Assembly (NCBI GenBank): GCA_963681505.1
Contig: OY811973.1
Coordinates: 372,001-436,000, forward strand
Direction of reading: 5' to 3'
DNA from: Eunapius fragilis
Taxonomy: Eukaryota > Porifera > Demospongiae > Spongillida > Spongillidae
DNA: 64,000 bases
In this document: piece by piece, positions 1 through 10,699 of the stretch
How the letters are laid out: every line of letters begins with the position of its first letter
Numbering within the stretch: position 1 is the first letter of the stretch
Program-made: the position numbers and the translations under genes
Notes under the pieces: generated by a model
What the model was told of the DNA's origin: nothing
Databases searched by the model: none
The model's input: only the letters and a program-made list of their open reading frames with translations

Positions 1-1621
1 CTGCAATACGATCAATGGTTTGGCTATACCATGCGATTAGATTAGTGGTTCCCTCCCATTCATTTCTATAGGAGAAAATTGGCTATTCTCCCATCATGGT
101 TTTAATTTATCATCCTAGTGAAGTTCACATTTACAAAGATGGGTCATACGAGTAAGGTGTTCTCTTTCTCTAAATAATTCCACCTCTTCAATACGATCAA
201 TGGTTTGGGTATACTATGCGATTAGATTAGTGATTCCCTCCCATACATTTCTATGAGAGAAAATTGGCTATCTTCCCATCATGGTGTTAATTTATCATCC
301 ACATGCAGAACCAATCCGTATTCATGGGACATCTGAGAAAGGTGTTCTCTTTTACTAAATAGTGCTACCCTTGCAATTTGATCAGCGGTTTGGCTATACT
401 ATGCGATTAGATTAGTGGTTCCCTCCCATACATTTCTATGGGAGAAAATTGATTATTTTCCGATCATGGTGTTAATTTATCATCCTACAGACGTTCCAAT
501 ACCTTTTTAAGAGAATACGAGTAAGATGTCCTCTTTCTTTAAAAAGTGCCACCTCTGCAATACGATCAATCGTTTGGGTATACTATGCAATTAGATTAGT
601 GGTTCCCTACCATACATTTCTATAGGAGAAAATTGGCTATCTTCCCATCATGGTATAATTTAATCATCCTAGTGAATTTCCAATCCCTATTGATGGGGCA
701 TACGAGTAAGGCTTTCTCCTTCTCCAAATAGTGCCAAATCTGCAATACGATCTATGGTTTGGCTATACTATGCGATTAGATTATTAGTTCCCTCCCATTC
801 ATTTCTATGGAAGATAAATGGGTCACTTCCCATAATGATGTTGACTTATCAACCTAGTGTAGTTCCGATCGTTATGCATGGGACATACGAGTAAGGTGTC
901 CTCTTTCTCTAAATACTGCCTCCTCTACAATACAGTCAATGGTTTGGGTATCGTATGCGATTAGATTAGTGGCTCCCTCCCATACATTTCTATAAGAGAA
1001 AATTGGCTATCTTCCTATCATGGTGTTAACTTATCAACCTAGTGTAGTTATGATCGTTATGCATGGACCATACGAGTAAGGTGTCCCCTTTCTCTAAATA
1101 GTGCCACCTCTACAGTACGATCAATGGGTTGGCTATGCTATGAGATTAGATTAATGGTTCCCACCCATACATTCTATTGGAGAACATTGGCTAACATCCC
1201 ATCATGGTGACAACTTATCAACCTAGTGCAGTTCCGATCGTTATGTATGGAAGGTACGAGTAAGGTGTCCTCTTTCTCTAAATTGAGCCACTTCTGCAAT
1301 ACAATCAATGGTTTGGCTATACTATGCAATTTAATTAGTGGTTCCCTCCCATACATTTCTATGCGAGAAATTTGGCTATTTTCCCATCATTGTGTAAATT
1401 TATCAACCTATTGCAGTTCCATTCGTTATGCATGGGACATACGAGTATAGTGTCCTCTTTCTAAAAATAGTGCCACCTCGTCAATACGATCAATCGTTTG
1501 GCTATACTATGCGATTAGATTAATGGTTACCTCCTATACATTTCTTTGTGAAAAAATTGACATCTTCCCATCATGGTGTTAATTTATCAACCTAGTGCAG
1601 CTCAGATCGTTATGCATTGGA
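1..1621 (-). repeat. 185-bp satellite array, left half (inverted orientation)
   Basis: About nine degenerate head-to-tail monomers of roughly 184-187 bp. The box CCCATACATTTCTATGGG, or close variants, recurs near positions 50, 237, 421, 605, 789, 975, 1159, 1344 and 1529. Taking CCCATAGAAATGTATGGG as the forward direction, these units read on the minus strand. Monomers differ by many substitutions, so the array looks old. Short open frames here are by-products of the repeat. Confidence 0.93.
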
Positions 1622-4135
1622 CATTCGAGGAATTTGAGAAAGAGGACACCTTACTCGTATGTCCCATGCATAACGATCGGAACTGCTCAAGGTTGATAAG
1701 TTAACACCACAATGTGAAGATAGCCTATTTTCTCCCATAGAAATGTATGTATGGGAGGGAAACGCTAATCTAATCGCATAGAATAGCCAAACCAGTGATT
1801 GCATTGAAGAGGAGGCATTATTTACAGAAATGTGACACCTCACTCGATTTTCCCATGATTAAGGATCGCAACTCCACAAGGTTGCTAAATTAACACTATG
1901 ATGGGAAGATAGCCAATTTTCTCCCAAAGAATTGTATGGGAGGAAACCACTAATGTAATCACATCGTATAGCTAAACCATTGATCATATTAAAGAGGACG
2001 AATAATTTAGAGAAAGAGGATACCTTACTCGTACCTGCCATGATTAATTATAACAACTGCTCTATGTTGCTATATTAACAACTCGGTGGGCAGATAGCCG
2101 ATTTTCTCCCATACAAATGTATGGGATGGAACTACCAATCTAATCACATCGCATAGCCAAACCATTAATCGTATTACAGAGTAGGCACTATTTAGAGAAA
2201 AAGGACACTTTAGTTGTATATCCCATGACAAAGGATCACATATTATGCACTTGGTTGCTAAATTACTACCACAATGGGATGAAAGCCAAATTTCTCACAT
2301 AGAAATGTATGGGAGCGACCCACTAATCTAGTCACATCGTTCAGCCAAACCATTGATTGTATTAAAGAGGAGGCACTAATTAGAGAAGGAGGACTCCTGA
2401 CTCGTATGTTCCATGAATTATAATCGCATCTGCTTTAGGTTGCTAAATTACCACCATGATGGAAAGATAGTGAATTTTCTCCCTTATAAATGTATGGGAG
2501 GACACCACTAATCTAATTGCATCGTATAGCCAAACTATTGATTGTATTAATGAGGATGAATTATTTGAGGACACCTTACTCGTACCTGCCATGAATAAAT
2601 AACACAACTGCTCTAGGTTGCTTTATTAATACCTTGGTGGGAAAATAGCCATTTTTCTCCCATTGAGATGTATTGGAGAAAACCACTAATCTAATCGCAT
2701 CGTATAGCCAAACCATTCATCCTATTTAATTTGTTGTTCTAGTTAGAGAAAGAGGACACCTTACTCATATGTCCCATGAATAAGGATCGCAACTGCACTA
2801 TGTTGCTAAATTAACTCCATGATGGGAAGATAGTCAATTTTCTCCCATAGAAATTAATGAGCGGGAACCAATAATCTAATTGCATCGTTTAGCCGAACCA
2901 TTGATCGTTTTGAATAGGAGGCAATATTTTTTGTCTTATGAATAAGGATCGCAACTGAAAAAGGTTTCTAAATTAACACTGTGATGGGAAGATAGCCAAT
3001 TTTCTCTTATAGAAATCTTAGGGAGAGTACTACTAATCAAATTGAATCATATAGCCGAACCAATGAGCGTTTTGAAAAGTAGGCACTATTGATAAAAAGA
3101 GGACACCTTATTCATTAATTAAAAAGGCAATTACTCCATGTTGCTTTATTTCACGGTTGTCGGAACGTAGCCAATTTTATCCCTTAGAAATGTATGAGCT
3201 GAAACCACTAATCAAATTGCATTGTATAGCCAAGCCAATGAGCGTACTGATGAGTAGGCACTATTTAGTGAAATAGGATACCTAACAAGTTTCTCCCATA
3301 AAAAAGGTAGGCATCTGAAATAAGTTGCTATATTAACACCTTAGTGGAAATATAGCCAATTTTCTCACATAGAAATGTATGGGAAGAATCCTCTAATCTA
3401 TTCGCACAGTATTGCCTAACCATTAGTCGTATTGCAGAGGTGGCACTATTTTGAGAAAGGGATACCTTACTCGTATGTCCCATCAATTAGGATCATAGCT
3501 GCACTAGGTTGCTAAATTAACTCCATGCTGGGAATATAGCCAATTTTTTCCCATAGAAATTAATGTGCAGGAACCACTAATTTAGTTTCATCGTTTAACC
3601 AAACTATTCATCGTATTGAAGAGGAGGCCACATTTAAAGAAAGAGGACACTTTACTCGTATGTCACATGAATAAGGATCGCAACATCACTAGGTTGCTAA
3701 ATTAACACCGTGATGGGAAGATAGCCAATTTTCTCTCATAGAAATCTTAGGGAGGGAACTACTAATCTAATTGCATCCAAAAGCCGAACTAATGAGCGTT
3801 CTGAAAAGTAGGCATTATTTATAAAAAGAGGACACCTTACTCATTCTCTCATTAATAAAAAAGGCAATTTTCCCAGGTTGCTTTATTTACACCGTTGTGG
3901 GAAGATAGCCTATTTTATCCCTTAGAAATGTATGAGCGGGAACCACTAATCTAATCGCATTTGTATAGCCAAGCCAATGAGCGTACTGATGAGGGGGCAC
4001 TATTTAGAGAAATAGGACACCGAACTAGTATAACCCTTATATAAGGTAGGCAACTGAACTAAGTTGCTATATTAACACCTTAGTGGGAATATAGCTAATT
4101 TTCTCCCATAGAAATGTATGAGTGGGAACCTCTAA
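1622..4135 (+). repeat. 185-bp satellite array, right half (forward orientation)
   Basis: The same monomer family as 1-1621 but reverse-complemented, about 13 units with the box near 1735, 1920, 2107, 2290, 2480 and 2666 and onward. Units become more divergent toward 3-4 kb. The switch lies at about 1620, where a left unit runs directly into an inverted unit, so the two arrays sit head to head. Confidence 0.92.
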
Positions 4136-4439
4136 TCCACTATTGGAACACAGCTAACAACAGAACCATGTTGGTGTGGTGAGGTATGTGTGGATTGTCG
4201 GCTATGTTCCTTAACCCATCACTCTTCTGTAAATTACTCTACACCCATATGGTTCTTGTTTGTAGGCTTTGTTAGTAAACCCCTCACACCTTAACCATTT
4301 AGTTCACCGCACCCACAGGTATAGTTTTTTTGTCAGCTATGTTACTTAACACCTCTCAATCCTTGAAAATTCACTATGCTCTTTTTAGTCCGTTGATATT
4401 TGGGTGGTCACAATAAGCGTCTCTTGATCACTCGGCTAG
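4136..4439. repeat. short degenerate tandem repeat after the satellite
   Basis: Three loose copies of a motif resembling GGCTATGTTCCTTAACCC, near 4200, 4265 and 4335, each followed by an A/T-rich line and CACACC-type words. No gene is seen. It may be a decayed minisatellite. Confidence 0.5.
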
Positions 4440-5590
4440 TTGTGAGATGCCATGGCTTTATTTATCCCTGCAATAAAAATTAACAAGTATCCACAATCAG
4501 ATAAAGGTACACTGGATATGAACAAAACACCCCAGGAAAAAGAACTGGGAGAGTATGTGTGTGAGTGAGTTGTGTGTACAGACCTCACCCAGGCATTAAA
4601 ATGACCAATGGCCCTTTCTGGGGTACAGGCCACACCCAGACATTAAAACGAATAGTGGCTAGATAGAATCATTCTTGCCCAGAACAACAGCTTGGAAGGT
4701 TTAAATATTAACCCATTCTTACCCAGGGTACAGGCCACAACCAGGCAACTCAACTGGATATATTTAACCAATCTTTCCCAGGGTAGAACACCAACAAGAC
4801 ACAACTCATTAGCAGCTAGTGATATTTAACCCATTCTTGCCCAGGGTACAGATCAATCTATAAGGTTACATCAGCATCTGCTAAAAACATTCTCCCTAAT
4901 ATACATATGCACCCTATGTAAAAGAGCTAGGAGTATGTGTGTGTGTCTGTGTGTCTATGTGTATACACTGAAACACACACACTCACACACACACTGGCCA
5001 CACCCAGGCAACTCAACTAGCCCAATCTTGCCAGTGTACAAACAACACCTAGATGACACAACTGACTAGTGTCAAGAGATATTCAACTCTTTCTTGCCGG
5101 GGGCACAGACCAACTCAACCGGTTACATATAGAGATTCTCCTAATATGCATCCCAGGAAAAAGAGCTGGGAGTATGTGTATGTGTGTGTGTATACACTGA
5201 AACACACACAACACACACATATACACACATACACACACATACACACACGCGTGCACATACACACATACGCACAATCTTGCCCAGGGTACAGACCACAACC
5301 AGATGACACAACTGACTATCGTCTAGAGATATCTAACTCCTTTTTGCCCAGGGCATAGACCAACCCAACTGGTTACATAAAAATTTCCCCTAATACACAT
5401 CCCGGGAAATAGAGCCCACTCACACACACACACACACACATTTGCACACACACATACACACACATTGCTGCCCAGGGTAGGTACAGACCAACCCAACCGG
5501 TAAATCTGCATCAGCTAAAGACATTCTTAAAAGAGATTCTTCCTAATATACACCCTGAAAAAAGAGCTGGTCGTATGTGTGAATGTTATT
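4440..5590. repeat. degenerate tandem repeat with embedded CA/TG microsatellites
   Basis: A unit of about 190-240 bp carrying TTGCCCAGGGTACAGACCA recurs near 4720, 4845, 5035, 5278 and 5468. Each unit is followed by a line about ACACAACTGACTAG and by AATACACATCCCGGGAAA-like text. Runs of (CA)n or (TG)n lie inside units at about 4936-4995, 5172-5270 and 5412-5465. No coding exon is visible. Confidence 0.8.
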
Positions 5591-5943
5591 GTGTGTCCTC
5601 GCGTGGTGTACTTGTCATGACCAATCGTGTAAAGATATCCCTAGAAAAGTTTTTTCTATTTTTTATTCTATTTGCAGGTTTCTAGGGATAATAGCTCAGC
5701 GTGTTATTCTACATACTGTATGACTAGTACCCAATGCTGAACAGCTATTTCTATAAATTGACTACAATTTCATTTCAGTAAAGCCACTTACACTTTAAAA
5801 GCATAAAATATACTAGAGTTCACCTTACAAATTTTTACCATCTATATTATTTATTAATGGTAGTAATAAATGCACTTACAGGATTTATATATGTACACAT
5901 AAATTGTTATTGCTACTATTACACTATGTACATACATAGAGAA
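5591..5943. other. no gene seen
   Basis: A/T-rich unique-looking sequence with no supported exon, RNA gene or repeat boundary. Confidence 0.5.
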
Positions 5944-6360
5944 CTACGCCAAATTGCATGCTCTGCTTAGGAGAGCTCTGGCATTGCACCTCACTAGGGT
6001 TAAGTTTAGCTTCCCATAGATCTCTACCAAGGTCTTTGACTTCTGGTGTCCTGTGCCAAAGGACAGGCGCGAGGCCAAATGGGAAAAAGCCTGCCTGGCT
6101 TCAAGACCCCAGTTCCCATAGCTTTCCACAGCAAGAGGGATACATTTCCATCCAAGGGTATCACACTTGGGGTCATTCGCCTGGTGCTTCCTCTGCTCTG
6201 CCAGTAGAGCAGCTGTTCCTGCAGTGACGCTTGCTTCACGAAGTGACACAGGTGTAAGAGGAGACGTCACAGTTACATCAAAAGCGGCAGAGAGACCACT
6301 TATCCAGTTGTTCACTAGGGCATCCGCAGGACGAGACCTAGAAAGGTCATGTATCTCCAT
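5944..6360 (-). pseudogene. LINE ORF C-terminal fragment (restriction-like endonuclease tail), copy 1
   Basis: An open frame of 138 codons resembles the C-terminal end of reverse-transcriptase proteins of restriction-endonuclease-type non-LTR elements found in aquatic invertebrates. Visible features are PADALVNNW, then AFDVTVTSPL (an aspartate-rich nuclease-like core), RKHQANDPKC, a WKCIPLAVESYGNWG block and the terminal LNLTLVRCNARALLSRA. No reverse transcriptase domain is present upstream, so this is a 5'-truncated copy. A related fragment lies at 61875-62081. Assignment to a LINE rather than another retroelement class is from memory of the family and is not proven here. Confidence 0.65.
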
Positions 6361-6954
6361 AATTGCACTGCCGTAGTTCCTCTACGGCTTCCGCTCTTAA
6401 CATTTGTGTTGGGGATTCGACTAGTAGTGTGATGCTGTATGCAATATCTGCGCACTGGATGTCTCAAAGAAACGTTGTTTTCACGATATTCTATGCTAAA
6501 GTTTTTTATTCTATTTGAGAGTTTCTATATAAGGGATATTGCAACGGCCAACGCAGAGGCACTTTACGAGCATTTAGAAAACGACACGCTCCGTACCAGC
6601 ACATATAACTTGCTCTATAAGGGCGCGCCCATCATTGGCATGTCATTTATCATTGTTGGCTCTAAATAAGATTATTACGTAATTAGCTAAAGTAATTGAT
6701 TCTTCTGCTCGCAAGATGAAAGTGAAAAATAATAAAAAATTATTAATAATCCTTCTGTGTTCATGTTAGAAAAAATTCAAATACTTTACATGAGTTTTCA
6801 ATGTACTGACGTCTATAGATGTCCGAAATTGCTGAACTATGAAAGATTAAAGCGGCTGGGGCCATTGAGGGAGCTTACCCAAACCCCCTATCTGGGAACA
6901 GTAGGGGGCACGCCCTCTACTGCCCCACCCCCAGTCATTATAGCCCCCCAAACT
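6361..6954. other. no gene; GC-rich insert-like segment at 6862-6954
   Basis: The first 480 bases hold nothing recognisable. The segment at about 6862-6954, with GGGGGCACGCCC and CCCCACCCCCAGTC, differs sharply in composition from its surroundings and adjoins the gag remnant. It looks like a small inserted repeat, but no terminal duplication was found. Confidence 0.4.
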
Positions 6955-6969
6955 TTGAAAGTTGTCTAC

Positions 6970-7265
6970 GGCCATGGTGTGGGCTGAGTGCAGCTTATGC
7001 TGCCATTCCAGTTCGACTCCTTTTGGTGCGTACTGCTCCTGCAGACATTTCTTCACCTCCTCACACTCCACCCCATTACCGCTAACAAATCCCGACTAAC
7101 CCAGGCCACTACCCGAAAGGCGTCGTCGTCCAACAGCGCTATACCAACTCTTCTCTACACTTGTTACACGGAGTCTTCGCTTCCCTGAAGTATAAGTACA
7201 GTTGTAACCATTCGACCCAGAGATTGAAGTCAGCGCCCTTAGCAAACCAAGTGGGCGATCTAACG
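6970..7265 (-). mobile_element. Ty3/Gypsy gag remnant
   Basis: Two short stretches resemble the N-terminal gag region of the Ty3/Gypsy copy at 57-60 kb: a piece with FAKGADFNLWVEWLQLYLY (compare FATGTDFSLWIKRVELYI) and a piece with KGVELEWQHKLHSAHT (compare DGVELEWQAKMHVARQ). No LTR, pol region or other part was found nearby. It is a small, broken and old fossil with at least two breaks. Confidence 0.6.
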
Positions 7266-7441
7266 ATAAACCGAACGGCTTCCGCTCTTCCTGCTTGGCC
7301 ATGTAGCATTCGGTCAGAACCCACTTTTGACACAAGTGCAGCAATCAAAGTGTATCAATCAAAATCCTACAGCACGTCATTAAAATACCCCTATCCCTTA
7401 TGCTGTGTGTCTGCCTGTTTCTGTATTAATTTGTGTAGCTC

Positions 7442-7582
7442 CAGTGGCGTGGTGGCCAGGGGGGGCCTGGGGACCCAGGCCCCCCCCCCCCCCCCCCCCC
7501 CCCCTGCTGAGCCAAAATGATGGGGCGCCGTAATACTATGGGGCGCCAATAAAACATCATTATTTTATTAAATAAGGAAGCG

Positions 7583-7613
<31 letters not shown>

Positions 7614-7660
7614 TCACATATTGAGGCCTCCCCAGCCATGAAATAGCCACCACGCCACTG
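7442..7660. mobile_element. non-autonomous hAT-type MITE with 8-bp target duplication
   Basis: The left end CAGTGGCGTGGTGGC (7442-7456) is matched exactly by its inverse GCCACCACGCCACTG (7646-7660). The element is flanked by the direct repeat TGTAGCTC at 7434-7441 and 7661-7668. An 8-bp target duplication together with a CAGTGGCG terminus is typical of hAT elements. It has no coding capacity. A 25-base C run (7480-7504) and a 28-base G run (7584-7611) could pair in a foldback. Confidence 0.9.
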
Positions 7661-9227
7661 TGTAGCTCTCTGTCTCTATCGCTTCCTCCCTCTATCCGTC
7701 ACATCTTCTGTCTCCCTCCATCTCCTCTCTATTTCATTCTTTCCCTCTCTGTGCCCTCTCCCTCTTTTAGTGTGTGTGTATGCTGCAGGATGCTATACAT
7801 ACATTGGATATGCTAATGCTCCCTCTCCTCCTCCTCCCTCTCCCCGCTCTCACATACATGTACTCATGCTACATAAAACCTGTTAGCAATAATAATAATA
7901 GTCACATCTACTCACATACATTCACCCTCTTTAGATGCCAGGAAAATTACTTTGATGCCCTTATCAACTACTTTGATAAAATATGCGCTGTTAGCACACT
8001 GAGAACAGTAGTAACAGTGATGCCTTTCAGACCCTAGTCTACAAGTACATGCATGCATGTTGTTAGCCGTAACTTACTGAATTTTTAACAGTACATGCAA
8101 TGTGTTTATATGATTTGCCTAACTTGAGTAAGAGATTGGGGACAGGTAACAAGCTTACAAACTGTGTTACACATCAGATCATCCATTTGCCTTTGAGAAT
8201 AGGTCCCCCGCATATGTCATATGCGTATTATCCACTCATGGTGGGGGTATTGTGAGGCCCAAGCTCACTCATTGTTGCCCATTTTAGGCATATGGATGGC
8301 TGTAAAAAAAATTTGAACTCAATTATTTGCCATAATGGGTCGGAACAATTAAAACATAAATGTCACGCGACATATGTTATACATGTACGTATTTCGTATG
8401 CATCACCATTGATTTTAAATAATACATATATACATGTGCATACCCATCGTAATCGGCAATTCTATCGCGATTTAGAGAGGATAATCGCGGAATACTGCTT
8501 ATTACCAATATACGGCAACGCGATGAATTGTAAGCCGTATAAAAGTACTATTACTTCTCTCTGTGCATGAATGGATGGTGATGTAAACGTGGTCCATGCC
8601 GATAAAAACGTACTTCAATCAAAAACGACAATAAACACATTGTATACGCCAAGTTGAACCTTTAAACATTCAAACTTCTGGCTCGATTGGCATCATTTTC
8701 GTGACTTTATTATTTATTTTCTCAAGTTAATTAATTATTTCATTGTTCTTACAACATTCAAATGCTTTATTAATCGTACGCAATGTATTATTTACTATGT
8801 GTATGTGTTCTATAGAACTCTGTACATTACCATCGTGAGGTTTAACATTGCTGCTTTTCACGCTGCTTTGCAAGTCTGCATGTTATTAAGAGCTGCATTA
8901 AAATTGATGGCTCATGTGTGCTTATGAATTTACAGTCATGAAGGAAAGGGGGTACAAAACGATAAAATTATAAATGTAGTACCGCACTAGTTCATGTTTG
9001 CAATACATGTAAGTGTACAAAGAGGGTTCCTGCACATTATATACATACATGCACATATTAATGTGGTGTCTGTTAGAAAATAAAAAAGCACTGCACGTGG
9101 AATTGCAAGAGGGACTATCCCCCTGTACTTGCACTATGATCAAATGCCCCATATTTATATTCCTTATTTGATAGATTGCAAGGGGAACACATAAATATGC
9201 ACGTCTATTAAGTGTCTGCTCTTACAT
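7661..9227. other. no gene seen; pyrimidine-rich stretch at its start
   Basis: About 7665-7770 is C/T-rich (CTCTCTGTC, CCCTCTCCC). The rest is A/T-rich, with ACATGTA and GCATGCATG words and no exon supported by protein similarity. The last part, below 9228, is probably 3' untranslated sequence of the zinc-finger gene. Confidence 0.5.
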
Positions 9228-9758
9228 TCATTTGTGTCTGTGGGCTTTGGAGTGCCTTTTGAGCAGCTCCACCAAATGAAAGCCTTTTTGGCAAACACCA
9301 CAATTGTACAACACCACACCACGATGTATTTTTGCCTCATGCCTCTGCCTGCCCTGTCTGGAAAGATATTCCAGTGCGCAATAGTGACACTTCAGTTTCT
9401 GTTGTGAAAGTGCATGGGAGACAGTATTCCATGATACCACATCTCATCATGCCCAGTATCCTTCTCCCCCTCCCTTAACTCACAGGTCGCAGGGCAGGTG
9501 GGATAGGTAGCTCCTCTTCTTCCTCCTCCTCCTGGGGCTCATCCTAGGAAGTATGGTAGCACACACCATACAAATATTATATGGCTGGCTTCCCTTCCCT
9601 TCCATAACATAACTGGCTATATGACACAATAGCAACACTGCATGCAGTCTCCACTGTGAGGCAGCAGTACTAGTACTAACCTTGTCCCTGCCCCCAATTA
9701 CATAGCAAATCACAGGGAACATGAAATGCCCTGGGTCTATTAGCAAGGTCCCACCAAC
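9228..9758 (-). CDS. two-finger C2H2 zinc-finger protein, 3' exons
   Basis: Three minus-strand exons join in phase. The last coding exon is 9228-9398: its acceptor follows TTTCACAACAG and the stop ends the exon. Exon 9484-9543 has its acceptor after CTTCCTAG and donor GTGAGT; it encodes a run of glutamates followed by LPIPPALRP. A further exon ends at 9681 with donor GTTAGT and starts near 9758 or slightly upstream. The last exon encodes two adjacent C2H2 fingers, CHYC with H/H and CGVCQKGF with H/H (residues about 4-24 and 31-52 of that exon), ending in basic HSKAHRHK. This suggests a small nuclear DNA- or RNA-binding protein. The 5' exons are unresolved: a candidate donor GTAAGC lies at 9891, and two reading frames upstream of it are possible. 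It could be part of a larger gene. Confidence 0.6.
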
Positions 9759-10355
9759 CTTTGCCAAGATCCTTTACAAGCCTCTCCATATTTAGAGTTA
9801 CGTTAGTAACTCTACTACAGGATTTGACCCCGATTATGAATGTCATTTAAAAAACGCGAATAACAAGACTCCTGACGAGCGGATGGCTTACCTCGTTGTC
9901 GTCATCGTACAAGAAGGCAACAACACGCAGTTTCGTGTTTGTTTTGATTCTCCACCAAAGACAAAAGGTATGGCTAGATTGCTCTTGGAGTCATTGTCCT
10001 GACCAAAACGTTTTGGAGATTGGGTATGGTGGAGCAGTTCATCCAGGACAGTGATGGTCAAGTCAGAGGAGTAGTGGTTCACGTGTCATCCAAGACTGTT
10101 TCCACTACTGTGAGGGTCTGGGTACCCGTTTTTGTCCGTACTGGCTCTATTGTGGTCTATTGGCGGGAGCCGGGGCTGCGCCACCTTGCGGGGGCCGCTG
10201 TCCTGACTTTTGTAGTGTGTATTGTTGCTTTGTGTTCTTTGTTCATTCTCATGAGTCAGTATATAATGTGGGTACATCTTGCAAATTGAGATCCTTTCGG
10301 TGTAGGAGAATTGCTGATTGTTGCTCTGCGGCGCAGTACTACGCGTTCAACGTAT
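9759..10355. other. mostly no gene; possible upstream zinc-finger exon
   Basis: On the minus strand a donor-like GAG|GTAAGC lies at 9892/9891, preceded by open sequence up to about 10080. This could be an upstream exon of the zinc-finger gene, but neither frame resembles a known domain. Nothing else is recognisable. Confidence 0.3.
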
Positions 10356-10669
10356 AGCAGTGGTGTAGGAAAATGGGGGGGCAGGGGGGGGGGCAACTGC
10401 CCCTCCACTATTAAAAGTGGGGGCCACGCCCCCATTTTACACCAGCGATACTACAGATAAATGCGTAATTTGTAATGAATTGAACTGATTCTAGTGTAGT
10501 TTTGTAACGTCGTTAGATGCAAATAGCGTTGGCTTCTGGGGCACAGCCCCAGACCCCAATGCGGAAGCTTACAGCACTCCCCTAGCTGGCTGGGGGAGGG
10601 GCACCGCTCTCCCGCCATGATGACCATCGAACTTTGCCCCCCCACTTTTAAACTCCTTCCTATGCCGTT
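10356..10669. repeat. GC-rich MITE-like element
   Basis: It begins CAGTGGTGTAGGAA and ends with the imperfect inverse TTCCTATGCCGTTG (10 of 14 positions match). TATAG lies on both sides. Inside are G and C runs (10374-10392, 10629-10636) and GGGGCACAGCCCC palindromes. The composition is like the hAT-type MITE at 7.4 kb, but the target duplication is not clean, so the family is uncertain. It lies just before, or partly inside, the 5' end of the following LTR element. Confidence 0.45.
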
Positions 10670-10699
10670 GTATAGGCTGTATAGACAGGATAGGATAGT

